DNA of 64,000 nt, from the NCBI GenBank assembly GCA_934131175.1, contig CAKOZD010000002.1, positions 62,001-126,000 on the forward strand, in the 5' to 3' direction. This DNA comes from an uncultured Bacilli bacterium. Lineage in GTDB: Bacteria; Bacillota_I; Bacilli_A; RF39; UBA660. The translations under genes were made by a program, and so were the position numbers. Shown one piece after another: positions 32,767 through 41,057 of the stretch. The notes under the pieces are model-generated. The model saw only the letters and a list, made by a program, of their open reading frames with translations, was not told where the DNA came from and ran no database searches. Every line of letters begins with the position of its first letter. Within the stretch, counting starts at the first letter, position 1.

Positions 32767-33330
32767 GTGAAATATAGTTCTAAAAGTAAATTTAGAAAAA
32801 TTATTAGTGTTTCATTTTTATTTGTACTTGTCCTTGCTCTTTCGATATCATTTATATCTTTCGATAACCCAACAGTTTTAGAGACTTCTATTAATAGAAC
32901 GAATATTTTTGATGTACATATTGATAATGTAAGTGCTAAAAGTAAGGGGAGTGCTACTTATACTTTACCTGTAGTTGATAATATGTCACTTGAAAAATTT
33001 AATGTAGTTATTAATAAACCAGGTGATGCAGTTACTTTTTATTTTACTGTAACTAATAAAGGAGATATTGCTGCAATATTAAAGAATATTAATAAAAGTA
33101 AATTTATCTGTTCTGGTAATAATAGTATTGATAATAAGAATGTTTGTGAAAAGTTAACTTATAAATTAAGATATGCTAATTCTAACAATATTAAAGAAAA
33201 AGATGTATTACAAGTAGGAGAAGTTGCTAATGTAGAATTAGAAATTAAGTATCCTACCAAATCATCTAATATTACATCATCTGTAATGGTTTCTAATTTA
33301 GATTTTTCTTTAGAATATTATCGAAAATAA
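32767..33330 (+). CDS. Exported TasA/camelysin-like beta-sandwich protein
   Basis: A 187-residue protein with GTG start behind TGGAGGTG. A signal sequence or anchor occupies about residues 12-32 (SVSFLFVLVLALSISFISF). The outer part, DAVTFYFTVTNKGDIAAILKNI and VGEVANVELEIKYP, has the alternating strands seen in TasA/CalY-type and DUF11-like proteins. Two cysteines (FICSG, NVCEK) could pair. The family call is by resemblance only. The next gene looks like DUF5305, and a signal peptidase lies 2 kb on, an association that fits TasA-type export. Confidence 0.6.
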   Translation: MKYSSKSKFRKIISVSFLFVLVLALSISFISFDNPTVLETSINRTNIFDVHIDNVSAKSKGSATYTLPVVDNMSLEKFNVVINKPGDAVTFYFTVTNKGDIAAILKNINKSKFICSGNNSIDNKNVCEKLTYKLRYANSNNIKEKDVLQVGEVANVELEIKYPTKSSNITSSVMVSNLDFSLEYYRK

Positions 33331-33426
33331 AAGTTTAATTGAACTTTTTTTTTTAATAAAGATATGCTATACTTGTTTATATAATATGATAGGGTGTTTG
33401 GAATAGTGTAGGTGGTGAATTACTTT

Positions 33427-34662
33427 ATGAGTAATAATAAATTTAATTTTGTAGATGATGTAGATAGTATTAAAGATAATTCTCATGTTAGTGATGAGAA
33501 AGAAAAAGATGAAAAATCAAATATAGAAAAAATTGATAATAAAGAAATAAAGAATGATTGTAAAACATTAAAAGTAAAAGAGAAAAGTGTTGTAGAAGAA
33601 CCTAAAAAAGAAAATAGTAATGATAATAATTCAATAAAGGTAGAAAAAAGGGTTTATTTTAGTTTTGAGATGCGTGTTGCTCTTATGCTTCTATTTATTA
33701 TTATTTTATTTGGTTCAACTTGTTTTTTGATGGTAAAAGCATTTAATTTAGATAAAAAAGATAAAATTACATATAGTGAAGTTGGTAATATAAAGTATGA
33801 TGTATGCTTGAATGACAATGATTATTATTCAAAAACTTGTTTACCAGAAGGACGTCAATATCTTTCTTCTATTGTAAAGAATATTCCTACTAATTTTTCT
33901 TATAATGTTAATTTTTCAGAAGATATAAAATATAATATTAAGTATTATATAGTTGCGAAAATAAAAATATTTGATATTAATGATAATAGTAAAGTTTTAT
34001 ATGAAGATGAGGAATTACTAGTACCTAGTAAAAGTTTAAATGGAAATAGTAGTAAAATATCAATAAATGAAAATACTTCTATTGATTATTCTTCATATGA
34101 AAATTATGTAAATAGTTATAAAGAAAATTATTCTGTAGAGGCTAATGCTTCTCTTAATGTTTCATTATATGTAGATGATTCTAGTGAAAGTAGAGTCGTT
34201 TCTTCTATGAATATTCCAATTGGTGAGAAAACATTTAGTATTAATTCAGATAATGTTAATGTAAAGAATAATGAAGTTATAATTAACGATGATACATGGA
34301 ATAATATTAATAGTATATATGCATTCTTAGGAGCGTTTTTAAGTTTAATTTGTTTAATATTTATTGTTAAATTGACTAGATTTGTAAGTAAGTCTATTAC
34401 TAAGAAGAATAAGTATCAAACTGAACTTTTAAATATTTTAAGAGATTATGATAGAGAAATAGTAATTGCTAGAAATGGATATGAGAGTAATCTTGTTAAA
34501 AATATTGTAAAAGTTGAGAGTTTTAAAGAACTTCTTGATGCGAAAGAAAATTTAGGAAAACCAATAATCTATTCTAAAGTTAATTCTGTTAAGAGTGAAT
34601 TTATTGTAGAAGATGAATGTACGTTATATAAATTTATTATGAAAGAAGCTGACTATTCTTAA
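33427..34662 (+). CDS. Two-helix membrane protein, possibly DUF5305-like
   Basis: A 411-residue protein. About 80 charged residues are followed by a helix at about 83-105 (MLLFIIILFGSTCFLMVKAF), an outer domain of about 190 residues rich in Tyr, Asn and Ser, and a second helix near 300-320 (IYAFLGAFLSLICLIFIV). A cytoplasmic tail contains LLNILRDYDREIVIARNGYE. This topology and tail resemble DUF5305 proteins, which occur near SipW-like signal peptidases. ATG 33427 follows GGTGGTGA; GTG 33412 sits in that site and was not used. Confidence 0.65.
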   Translation: MSNNKFNFVDDVDSIKDNSHVSDEKEKDEKSNIEKIDNKEIKNDCKTLKVKEKSVVEEPKKENSNDNNSIKVEKRVYFSFEMRVALMLLFIIILFGSTCFLMVKAFNLDKKDKITYSEVGNIKYDVCLNDNDYYSKTCLPEGRQYLSSIVKNIPTNFSYNVNFSEDIKYNIKYYIVAKIKIFDINDNSKVLYEDEELLVPSKSLNGNSSKISINENTSIDYSSYENYVNSYKENYSVEANASLNVSLYVDDSSESRVVSSMNIPIGEKTFSINSDNVNVKNNEVIINDDTWNNINSIYAFLGAFLSLICLIFIVKLTRFVSKSITKKNKYQTELLNILRDYDREIVIARNGYESNLVKNIVKVESFKELLDAKENLGKPIIYSKVNSVKSEFIVEDECTLYKFIMKEADYS

Positions 34663-34679
34663 TATTAAGATAATAGAAA

Positions 34680-34760
34680 ATGAAAAGTAGTAATTCAAAT
34701 AATATTTATATTATGATTATTCTTTTGTTATTGCTAGTGATTACTGTTTGTACTCACTGA
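34680..34760 (+). CDS. Possible 26-residue hydrophobic peptide
   Basis: ATG 34680 to TGA 34758 encodes MKSSNSNNIYIM followed by IILLLLLVITVCTH: a short polar head and a membrane-length hydrophobic helix. It is followed directly by a strong terminator. No ribosome binding site is visible, so translation is doubtful. Confidence 0.3.
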   Translation: MKSSNSNNIYIMIILLLLLVITVCTH

Positions 34761-34766
34761 TGTTAT

Positions 34767-34798
34767 AAAGTAAAAGATTTATTTCTTTTACTTTTTTT
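34767..34798 (+). terminator. Terminator upstream of rplS
   Basis: AAAGTAAAAGA (34767-34777) pairs with TCTTTTACTTT (34784-34794), followed by T. Confidence 0.85.
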
Positions 34799-34808
34799 AT
34801 GTTTTTTG

Positions 34809-34837
34809 TTTACAAATTTCACTATGTTTGCTACAAT
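34809..34837 (+). promoter_or_regulatory. Promoter of rplS
   Basis: TTTACA at 34809-34814 and TACAAT at 34832-34837 with a 17-base spacer. Confidence 0.7.
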
Positions 34838-34842
34838 ATAAG

Positions 34843-34906
34843 TCGTTAGTGGAATGATCCGCTTATCTATTGATTATGATCATTTGGAAATATTTATAGA
34901 GAGGAG
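34843..34906 (+). promoter_or_regulatory. rplS 5' leader, possible L19 autoregulatory element
   Basis: The leader of about 70 bases contains the stem AGTGGA/TCCGCT (34849-34864) with loop ATGA and a GATTATGATC repeat. Firmicutes often have an L19 leader at this place. The match is positional; I cannot confirm the motif. Confidence 0.4.
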
Positions 34907-34913
34907 ACTTAGT

Positions 34914-35258
34914 ATGAACGTTATTGACAAAATTAATGAAAAACAAATTAGAAATGATGTTCCTGAATTCCGTGTAGGAGATACAGTAAGAGTTGACGTT
35001 AAGATTATCGAAGGTAAGAGAGAACGTATCCAAGCTTTCGAAGGTGTTGTAGTTGCTCGTCGTGGTGGAAGTGTATCTGAAACTTTTACAGTTCGTAAGA
35101 TGTCAAGTGGAGTTGGTGTTGAAAGAACATTCCCAATCCATTCACCAAAAGTTGCAGCTATTACAGTTATTCGTAAAGGTAAAGTTAGACGTGCTAAACT
35201 TAACTTCCTTAAAGGAATGGTTGGTTCTTATCGTATTAAAGAAAGAGGACAAAAATAA
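34914..35258 (+). CDS. rplS: 50S ribosomal protein L19
   Basis: A 114-residue protein with the L19 pattern: [20 protein letters not shown], the [20 protein letters not shown] loop, and [11 protein letters not shown] near the end. It lies at the 30S-50S interface. ATG 34914 follows GAGAGGAGA; an upstream in-frame ATG at 34854 would add 20 residues and has no site. Confidence 0.97.
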   Translation: MNVIDKINEKQIRNDVPEFRVGDTVRVDVKIIEGKRERIQAFEGVVVARRGGSVSETFTVRKMSSGVGVERTFPIHSPKVAAITVIRKGKVRRAKLNFLKGMVGSYRIKERGQK

Positions 35259-35261
35259 ATT

Positions 35262-35288
35262 AATAGGGCTTAGGCCTTATTTTTTTTG
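35262..35288 (+). terminator. Terminator after rplS
   Basis: AATAGGG (35262-35268) pairs with CCTTATT (35275-35281) with one G-T pair, followed by T. Confidence 0.75.
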
Positions 35289-35335
35289 TGGTATATTTTT
35301 GGTTGTTATAATATAATATATTTGTGGTGATTTAA

Positions 35336-35845
35336 ATGGATAAAAAGGAAGTTAATAATAAATTAGATATAAAAGAAGTTATTATGTATATATTAATTAT
35401 TATTGTCATTTTACTAATAAAGAAATTTGTTATATCTCCAATTAGAGTAAATGGAGCAAGTATGAATGATACATTAAATAATGGAGATATAATGATTATG
35501 AATATTATTGGATACAAGTTTCAAGATATTAAAAGATTTGATATTGTAATTGTAGATGAGGGTAGTGAATTAATAATAAAAAGAGTTATTGGACTACCTG
35601 GTGAAACAGTAGAATATCGTGATAATAAATTATATATTAATGGTAAAAAAATGAATGATAAGTATGGAAGTAATAAAACGGATGATTTTAGTTATAAAGT
35701 TCCTAAGGGCGAGTACTTTGTTTTAGGAGATAATCGTGGTAATTCAATGGATAGTAGAGTATTTGGAAGTTTTTCTAAGAGTAAGATTTTAGGTAAGACA
35801 AAATTAACTGTTTTTCCATTTAGTAGATTTGGTAATAAGGAGTAG
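35336..35845 (+). CDS. lepB: Signal peptidase I
   Basis: A 169-residue S26 peptidase with one N-terminal helix (VIMYILIIIVILLIKKFVI). The catalytic Ser is in GASMNDTLNNGD, the Lys in IIKRVIGLPGETVEY, and the box E motif is LGDNRGNSMDSRVFG. The Ser-Lys dyad and the Bacillus SipS-like size indicate the general enzyme that removes Sec signal peptides outside the membrane, not the archaeal-like SipW type. ATG follows GGTGATTTAA. Confidence 0.94.
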   Translation: MDKKEVNNKLDIKEVIMYILIIIVILLIKKFVISPIRVNGASMNDTLNNGDIMIMNIIGYKFQDIKRFDIVIVDEGSELIIKRVIGLPGETVEYRDNKLYINGKKMNDKYGSNKTDDFSYKVPKGEYFVLGDNRGNSMDSRVFGSFSKSKILGKTKLTVFPFSRFGNKE

Positions 35846-35851
35846 TAGTTT

Positions 35852-36499
35852 ATGCTTGATGAGTTAAAGCCTTTGTATGATAAGTTACAATTAAAGTATG
35901 GAGATAAAAATTTAGATTCAATATATAATGGAGGATATACTAATAATCCGGATATTTGTTTTGTGTTTATGAATCCGACTGGTAGAAATATTGCATCTTC
36001 AAAAGAATGGCATGGTTTAAAATCACCTTGGATTGGTACTAAAAACATATGGAATTTATTTTATAAAATCGGACTTTTAGATGAAGATATTTATAATGAA
36101 ATAAGACAAAGAACTGGTCCATCATGGACAGAAGAGTTTGCCTCTTATGTATACGATAATGTTATTAAACATAAATATTTTATAACAAATCTTGGTAAAT
36201 GTACGCAAAAAGATGCAAGAGCTTTACCAGATAGTATTTATAAAGAGTATTTAGATTTATTTTATAAAGAGTTGGAAATAGTAAATCCTAAGGTTGTTAT
36301 TCTTTTTGGAAATCAGGTTTCTTCTATTGTTTTAAATGAAAAAATCAGTGTATCAAATTGCAGAAAGACTAGTTTTTCTAAAATGATTAATAATAAAATG
36401 TATAAGTTTTATCCAGTGTATTATCCTATTGGAAATGGAATATTTAATATTGATAAAGCGATAGAAGATATTAAATGGATAATTGATACTGAATTGTAG
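35852..36499 (+). CDS. Uracil-DNA glycosylase superfamily-like protein
   Basis: A 215-residue protein. ICFVFMNPTGRNIAS corresponds to motif A of UDG-fold proteins. FITNLGKCTQKDARALP, VVILFGNQVSSIVL and the late YYPIGNG follow in the order of family 4/5-like enzymes, where NL.KC and HPS occur. The catalytic residues diverge, so base excision from DNA is plausible but not proven. It starts six bases after lepB and may be co-transcribed with the Qng1 homologue. Confidence 0.65.
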   Translation: MLDELKPLYDKLQLKYGDKNLDSIYNGGYTNNPDICFVFMNPTGRNIASSKEWHGLKSPWIGTKNIWNLFYKIGLLDEDIYNEIRQRTGPSWTEEFASYVYDNVIKHKYFITNLGKCTQKDARALPDSIYKEYLDLFYKELEIVNPKVVILFGNQVSSIVLNEKISVSNCRKTSFSKMINNKMYKFYPVYYPIGNGIFNIDKAIEDIKWIIDTEL

Positions 36500-36508
36500 T
36501 GGTGAATT

Positions 36509-37435
36509 ATGTTAGAAAAGATTATTGAAAGTTGTTACTATGTTACAAATAATTCAAAAGATGTATTTATTAATTATGATGTTTTAGATAATTTTATTTT
36601 AAATATTGATTGTAATAATTTAAAAAATTGGTTAAGTTATAACCCGTTTAATATTTTAGATTTGGGAATAGAAAAAATAGTTAATTTTTTATTGCTTTTT
36701 GAGTCAATTGATTATTCTTTTTGGGGAAGTCCAAAATGGAGTGTTAAGACTCAAGATATGGTAATTGATGGAAGTGAGGCTCTACTTTATAAATTATTAG
36801 AATATGTACGAAATACTAATAATTATGATTTTAGTAAAGTAACGTTTAAAGAATTTAGAGATATTTTGAGTGGCAGTATAGAGATACCTCTTTTAGAAGA
36901 AAGATACAAAACTTTAGTTAATATTTCTAATATTGTTAATGATAAAATGAATGGTAATTTTTATGAGTATATTAAAGAGTATACTCGTGATATAGATTTA
37001 TTTAATCTGATTATAGATAATTTTTCTTCTTTTACTGATGAGAGAGAATATAACGGAAAAAAGATATATTTTTATAAACTAGCTCAGTTATTAACATCTG
37101 ATATTTTACATATGAGGATGTTACTTGAAAATGTTTGGATAGATGTTTCTAATCTTGTTGGATGTGCTGACTATAAAATACCACAAACTATGAGAGCGAT
37201 AGGTATTTTAGAGTATAGTAAGAATTTAGATAAAATAATAGATTCTAAATTAGAAATTGAACAATCTTCTAGTTATGAAGTAGAAATAAGAGCGAGTATG
37301 CTTGTTGTTATTGACTACATCTCTAAAAAGATTAATGCGGATAGAATAGATATAAATGATTTTTTCTTTATTTATAAAAAAATAGTTAAGGATATTGCAA
37401 AACCATATCATTTATGTAGAAATGTTAATTATTAA
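36509..37435 (+). CDS. Queuosine-salvage protein (Qng1/DUF2419 family)
   Basis: A 308-residue protein matching the DUF2419 family known from eukaryotes and some bacteria. FESIDYSFWGSPKWSVK, the LVGCADYKIPQTMRAIGILEY stretch (two adjacent pieces), and EVEIRASMLVVIDYI are its conserved segments. Characterised members hydrolyse queuosine 5'-monophosphate to release queuine for reuse. The window encodes G34 tRNAs for Tyr and Asp that could carry queuosine. No tgt or que gene is here. The start follows GGTGAATT, nine bases after the UDG-like gene. Confidence 0.8.
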   Translation: MLEKIIESCYYVTNNSKDVFINYDVLDNFILNIDCNNLKNWLSYNPFNILDLGIEKIVNFLLLFESIDYSFWGSPKWSVKTQDMVIDGSEALLYKLLEYVRNTNNYDFSKVTFKEFRDILSGSIEIPLLEERYKTLVNISNIVNDKMNGNFYEYIKEYTRDIDLFNLIIDNFSSFTDEREYNGKKIYFYKLAQLLTSDILHMRMLLENVWIDVSNLVGCADYKIPQTMRAIGILEYSKNLDKIIDSKLEIEQSSSYEVEIRASMLVVIDYISKKINADRIDINDFFFIYKKIVKDIAKPYHLCRNVNY

Positions 37436-37480
37436 TTAGTAGAATAATGTGTTATAATAACTCGATAAGTTGGTGATTTT

Positions 37481-38191
37481 ATGTATAGATGTAGAAATGG
37501 AGAAGTAGTAGATACTCCTATGATTGATGAAGTTTTAAGTGAAGGATTTAATTATAGTGATTTTATTATAGAAAGTAAAAAAATAGATAGTCTTGATGAG
37601 TATGACATTGAATCTCTTGCTAAATACGTTTTAGATATGTCAAAGAGAGAATTAACAGAAGAAGAAAAACTTTATCAAAAATATGAGAGAGAAATTAGAA
37701 AAGTTCAGATGGAGTATGATGAGACTAAAGATTCAAATTGCAATTCTAAAATGATAAAAATTGCTGAAAAATATAATACTTTACTTAGTGATATAAAAAA
37801 TAGAGATAGATTATTAGAAAGATTATTAAGCGTATTAAATGTTGTTATTGATAAAAAAACTACAGAATTATTAAGAAAAGAAGAACTCTTGAAGAAAAAG
37901 GAAGAAGAAAAAATAATAGAAGAACAGATGAAGGCATTTTTAGATGCAAAAAGAAAAGAAGAGGGAGAACAAAGATTAAATGATTTTATATCTGGAAAAA
38001 TAGGTTTAGGTCAACTTCACTTGTATGATTTTTTGTATTTAAGAGATACTAATGTTTATAAAGTTAATAGAAATAAGTTTATAAAATTACAAAGATATGT
38101 TTGCAGTAAGTTAGAGATGACGGATGATGAAGATGATATCTATAAATCAATTTCTGAATTACCTAAGCAGAAGAAAGGAAAGAGACACTAA
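37481..38191 (+). CDS. Coiled-coil protein, function unknown
   Basis: A 236-residue cytoplasmic protein. The middle (about 65-165) is a charged coiled coil (LLRKEELLKKKEEEKIIEE). The N-terminal part contains MIDEVLSEGFNYSDFII. The C-terminal part is a mixed region, GLGQLHLYDFLYLRDTN. ATG follows TTGGTGATT after a -10-like TATAAT near 37451. Its stop overlaps the ATG of the next gene (TAATG). Confidence 0.75.
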   Translation: MYRCRNGEVVDTPMIDEVLSEGFNYSDFIIESKKIDSLDEYDIESLAKYVLDMSKRELTEEEKLYQKYEREIRKVQMEYDETKDSNCNSKMIKIAEKYNTLLSDIKNRDRLLERLLSVLNVVIDKKTTELLRKEELLKKKEEEKIIEEQMKAFLDAKRKEEGEQRLNDFISGKIGLGQLHLYDFLYLRDTNVYKVNRNKFIKLQRYVCSKLEMTDDEDDIYKSISELPKQKKGKRH

Positions 38192-38718
38192 TGATAATTG
38201 AAACAGAAAGATTTACTTTAAAATTACTTGAGAAAGAAAATGCGTTTAAAGTATTTAATATTCTTAATAATCCTAAAGTAATAGAAAACTTGAATATGAA
38301 TATACATACAAGTGTTGATGATAGTATAAAGTTAATAGATGAATATTATGAGGGATTTAGTAAATTAGAAAAATATCCCTTTGAAATACTAGATAAAAAG
38401 ACTAATGATTTTTTAGGTGTATTTTTAATTAAATTAGACTTATTTGATGAAGATTGTTTTGAATTTACTGTGTATATAGACGAAAAATATTGGGGTATGG
38501 GAATATATAGTGAAGTACTACCATATATGATTAAATTTAGTTTTGAAAATATAAAGACAGGTAATTTTAGAGGCTTTGTAATGGATAAGAATAATATTAG
38601 TAAACATGTTTTAGAAAAATGTGGATTTAGTTTAGAAAAGATATTTGATGTCGATGGACTTGATGGAAAAATTTATAGTTATTTAATAAAAAAAGATGAT
38701 TATTTCAAAGAAAAATAA
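38191..38718 (+). CDS. GNAT acetyltransferase, RimJ/RimL-like
   Basis: A 175-residue protein of the ribosomal-alanine acetyltransferase-like type: it begins IIETERFTLKLLEKENAFKV, and the acetyl-CoA site lies around YWGMGIYSEVLPYMIKF, with NNISKHVLEKCGFSLE near the end. It transfers acetyl groups to an amino group of a protein or small molecule. The substrate is unknown. It overlaps the coiled-coil gene by one base. Confidence 0.85.
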   Translation: MIIETERFTLKLLEKENAFKVFNILNNPKVIENLNMNIHTSVDDSIKLIDEYYEGFSKLEKYPFEILDKKTNDFLGVFLIKLDLFDEDCFEFTVYIDEKYWGMGIYSEVLPYMIKFSFENIKTGNFRGFVMDKNNISKHVLEKCGFSLEKIFDVDGLDGKIYSYLIKKDDYFKEK

Positions 38719-38781
38719 TCTAGTGATTAGTAATTTACTAAGGGTAAAGTAAGATAATTTAATTCATAAAGGGGTGATAAT

Positions 38782-39120
38782 ATGCATTATATGAAGTTAC
38801 ATAATGATCCATTTAATTTAATTAAGAGTGGTACAAAGACTATTGAATTGAGACTAAATGATTTAAAAAGACAAAAGATTAAAGTAGGAGACTTAATAGA
38901 ATTTACAAATAGAGTTACTGATGAAAAGATGGTAGTTAGAGTAGTTGACTTGATTAAATTTAATAGCTTTTCAGACTTATATAAGAATTTTTCAAAGATT
39001 TCTATGGGATATAGAGAAGATGAAGATGCTAATCCGAGTGATATGGAACTATATTATTCTCTTGAAGAACAAGAAAAGTATGGTGTACTTGCGATTAAGA
39101 TAGAGAAAATTGATAAATAA
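38782..39120 (+). CDS. ASCH-domain protein
   Basis: A 112-residue protein with the ASCH/PUA-like pattern: FNLIKSGTKTIELRLND at 11-27, then KVGDLIEFTNR and VLAIKIEKI at the end. ASCH domains bind RNA or modified nucleosides, and some are amidohydrolases. ATG follows AAGGGGTGA. It stands alone between hairpins. Confidence 0.85.
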   Translation: MHYMKLHNDPFNLIKSGTKTIELRLNDLKRQKIKVGDLIEFTNRVTDEKMVVRVVDLIKFNSFSDLYKNFSKISMGYREDEDANPSDMELYYSLEEQEKYGVLAIKIEKIDK

Positions 39121-39124
39121 AATT

Positions 39125-39147
39125 ATTCGTTTTTTAACGAATTTTTA
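39125..39147 (+). terminator. Terminator after the ASCH gene
   Basis: ATTCGTT (39125-39131) pairs with AACGAAT (39136-39142), followed by TTTT. Confidence 0.7.
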
Positions 39148-39166
39148 TGTGTAAGGAGGAGTTTTT

Positions 39167-41035
39167 ATGAAATATCAAATAATAAATGGTGCGATTACAT
39201 TTGGAAATAATACAATACTTGAAGAAATTAATTTCACAATTAATAAGAATGATAGAATCGCAATTGTTGGACGTAATGGTAGTGGAAAAACTTCTCTTTT
39301 AAAGTCACTTGTAGATAATGATATGCTTGAATCTGGTCTTGGACTTGATGACTTAAAAATTGTAAAAATTGGAAAACCTTCTATTGGTTACCAGGAACAG
39401 CATGCTTTTTCTAACTTAGATGTCACTTTACTTGATGAGATATTAAAAGTGTATAAAGATATTACTAATCTTGAAAGTAAAATAAAAAAATTAGAAGAAA
39501 AGATGATTAGTAATGCAACAAGTGAAATTATTTTGGAATATACTGATTGTATAGAAAGATATAAATTAATAGGTGGTTATTCCTATAAAAAAGAATATGA
39601 AGTTGCTTTAAATAAATTTGGATTTAGTAGTGAAGATAAGATGAAAAAGTTATCTGAATTTTCTGGTGGACAAAGAACAAAAATATCTTTTTTAAAATTA
39701 CTTCTTAGTAAACCAGATATATTATTACTTGATGAGCCAACAAATCATTTAGATATTGTAACTGTTGAATGGCTTGAGGAGTATTTGAGTAATTATCCAA
39801 AGGCTTTAGTAGTAATTTCACATGATAGAATGTTTTTAGATAAAATTGTAAATAAAGTCTATGAGATTGAATATGCAACTCTTACTTTATATAAAGGTAA
39901 TTATTCATCATATGAATTACAGAAAAAATTGAATTATGAGAAGCAACTTGCAGATTATGAGTTTCAACAAAAAGAAATAAAAAGATTACAAGATATAGCT
40001 GATAGATTTAGATATAAACCTAGTAAAGCATCTATGGCAATGTCAAAGTTAAAGAAAATTGAACAAATGACAATTATTGATAAACCAGAACATGCAGATA
40101 CTAGAAATTGGAAATTTTTATTAAAAGTTGATGACTATAGTAGTAATAATGTTTTGAGTGTAAAAGATTTAGTAATTGGTTACCAAAATATACCATTATC
40201 AAAAGTATCATTTAATTTATATAAAGGACAGAAACTTGCAATTATAGGAGAAAATGGTAAAGGAAAATCTACACTTATAAAAACATTAATGGGACTTATT
40301 CCTAAAATAAGTGGTAAATTTACTTATGGATATAATGTTAATAAAGAATATTTTGATCAACAAATGGAATTTTTAAATGATGAGAATACTGTGTTTGATG
40401 AATATTTACAAGCTTTCCCAACAGAAGATCCACAACAGGTTAGAAATATACTAGGTACATTTATGTTTAGTGGAGAAGATGTTTTTAAAAAGATAAAAGT
40501 TTTATCTGGAGGAGAAAAGGTCCGATTACAACTTTGTAAGATACTTAGAAAAAGTCCAAACTTATTAATATTAGATGAGCCAACAAATCATTTAGATATT
40601 TTTAGTAAAGAAAAGTTAGAGTCATTATTAACTGAATATAATGGTACTGTTTTGTTTGTTTCTCATGATAGATATTTTATAAATAAGGTTGCAGATTCAT
40701 TACTTATTTTTGAAAATGATGAAGTTATCTATTTTGATGGAAAATATGATGAGTATGTAAATCAAAAGAAGAATGTTGTTATTAATAATGAAAAAGTAAA
40801 AGATAAAAAGACAAGTAAAAAAGAGTCAAAGCCTAAAAGCAATTTTGCAATCATGAAAAAGATAGAAAGAGATATTGAAAAACGCGAAAGTAAGAGAAAA
40901 GAGTTAGAAAAAAAACTTTTTGATAAAGAAATTTATACTAATATTACAAAGGTAAATGAAATCAACGATATGATAGAAAATCTTACTAAAGAAATTGACA
41001 ATTTATATGAAGAATGGGAAAATATAAGTGAGTAA
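39167..41035 (+). CDS. ABC-F family ATPase
   Basis: A 622-residue protein with two ABC domains and no membrane segment. Domain 1 has Walker A GRNGSGKTS, signature FSGGQRTKIS and Walker B LLLDEPTNHLD. Domain 2 has GENGKGKST, LSGGEKVRLQ and LLILDEPTNHLD. The linker between them (about residues 255-310) contains RFRYKPSKASMAMSKLKK, and a C-terminal coiled coil is at about 560-620. ABC-F proteins act on the ribosomal E site. Housekeeping YdiF-like and antibiotic-protection members look alike, and I cannot tell which this is. The start follows AAGGAGGAG. Confidence 0.92.
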   Translation: MKYQIINGAITFGNNTILEEINFTINKNDRIAIVGRNGSGKTSLLKSLVDNDMLESGLGLDDLKIVKIGKPSIGYQEQHAFSNLDVTLLDEILKVYKDITNLESKIKKLEEKMISNATSEIILEYTDCIERYKLIGGYSYKKEYEVALNKFGFSSEDKMKKLSEFSGGQRTKISFLKLLLSKPDILLLDEPTNHLDIVTVEWLEEYLSNYPKALVVISHDRMFLDKIVNKVYEIEYATLTLYKGNYSSYELQKKLNYEKQLADYEFQQKEIKRLQDIADRFRYKPSKASMAMSKLKKIEQMTIIDKPEHADTRNWKFLLKVDDYSSNNVLSVKDLVIGYQNIPLSKVSFNLYKGQKLAIIGENGKGKSTLIKTLMGLIPKISGKFTYGYNVNKEYFDQQMEFLNDENTVFDEYLQAFPTEDPQQVRNILGTFMFSGEDVFKKIKVLSGGEKVRLQLCKILRKSPNLLILDEPTNHLDIFSKEKLESLLTEYNGTVLFVSHDRYFINKVADSLLIFENDEVIYFDGKYDEYVNQKKNVVINNEKVKDKKTSKKESKPKSNFAIMKKIERDIEKRESKRKELEKKLFDKEIYTNITKVNEINDMIENLTKEIDNLYEEWENISE

Positions 41036-41057
41036 GATAGTTATAGGTGATTAGTTT

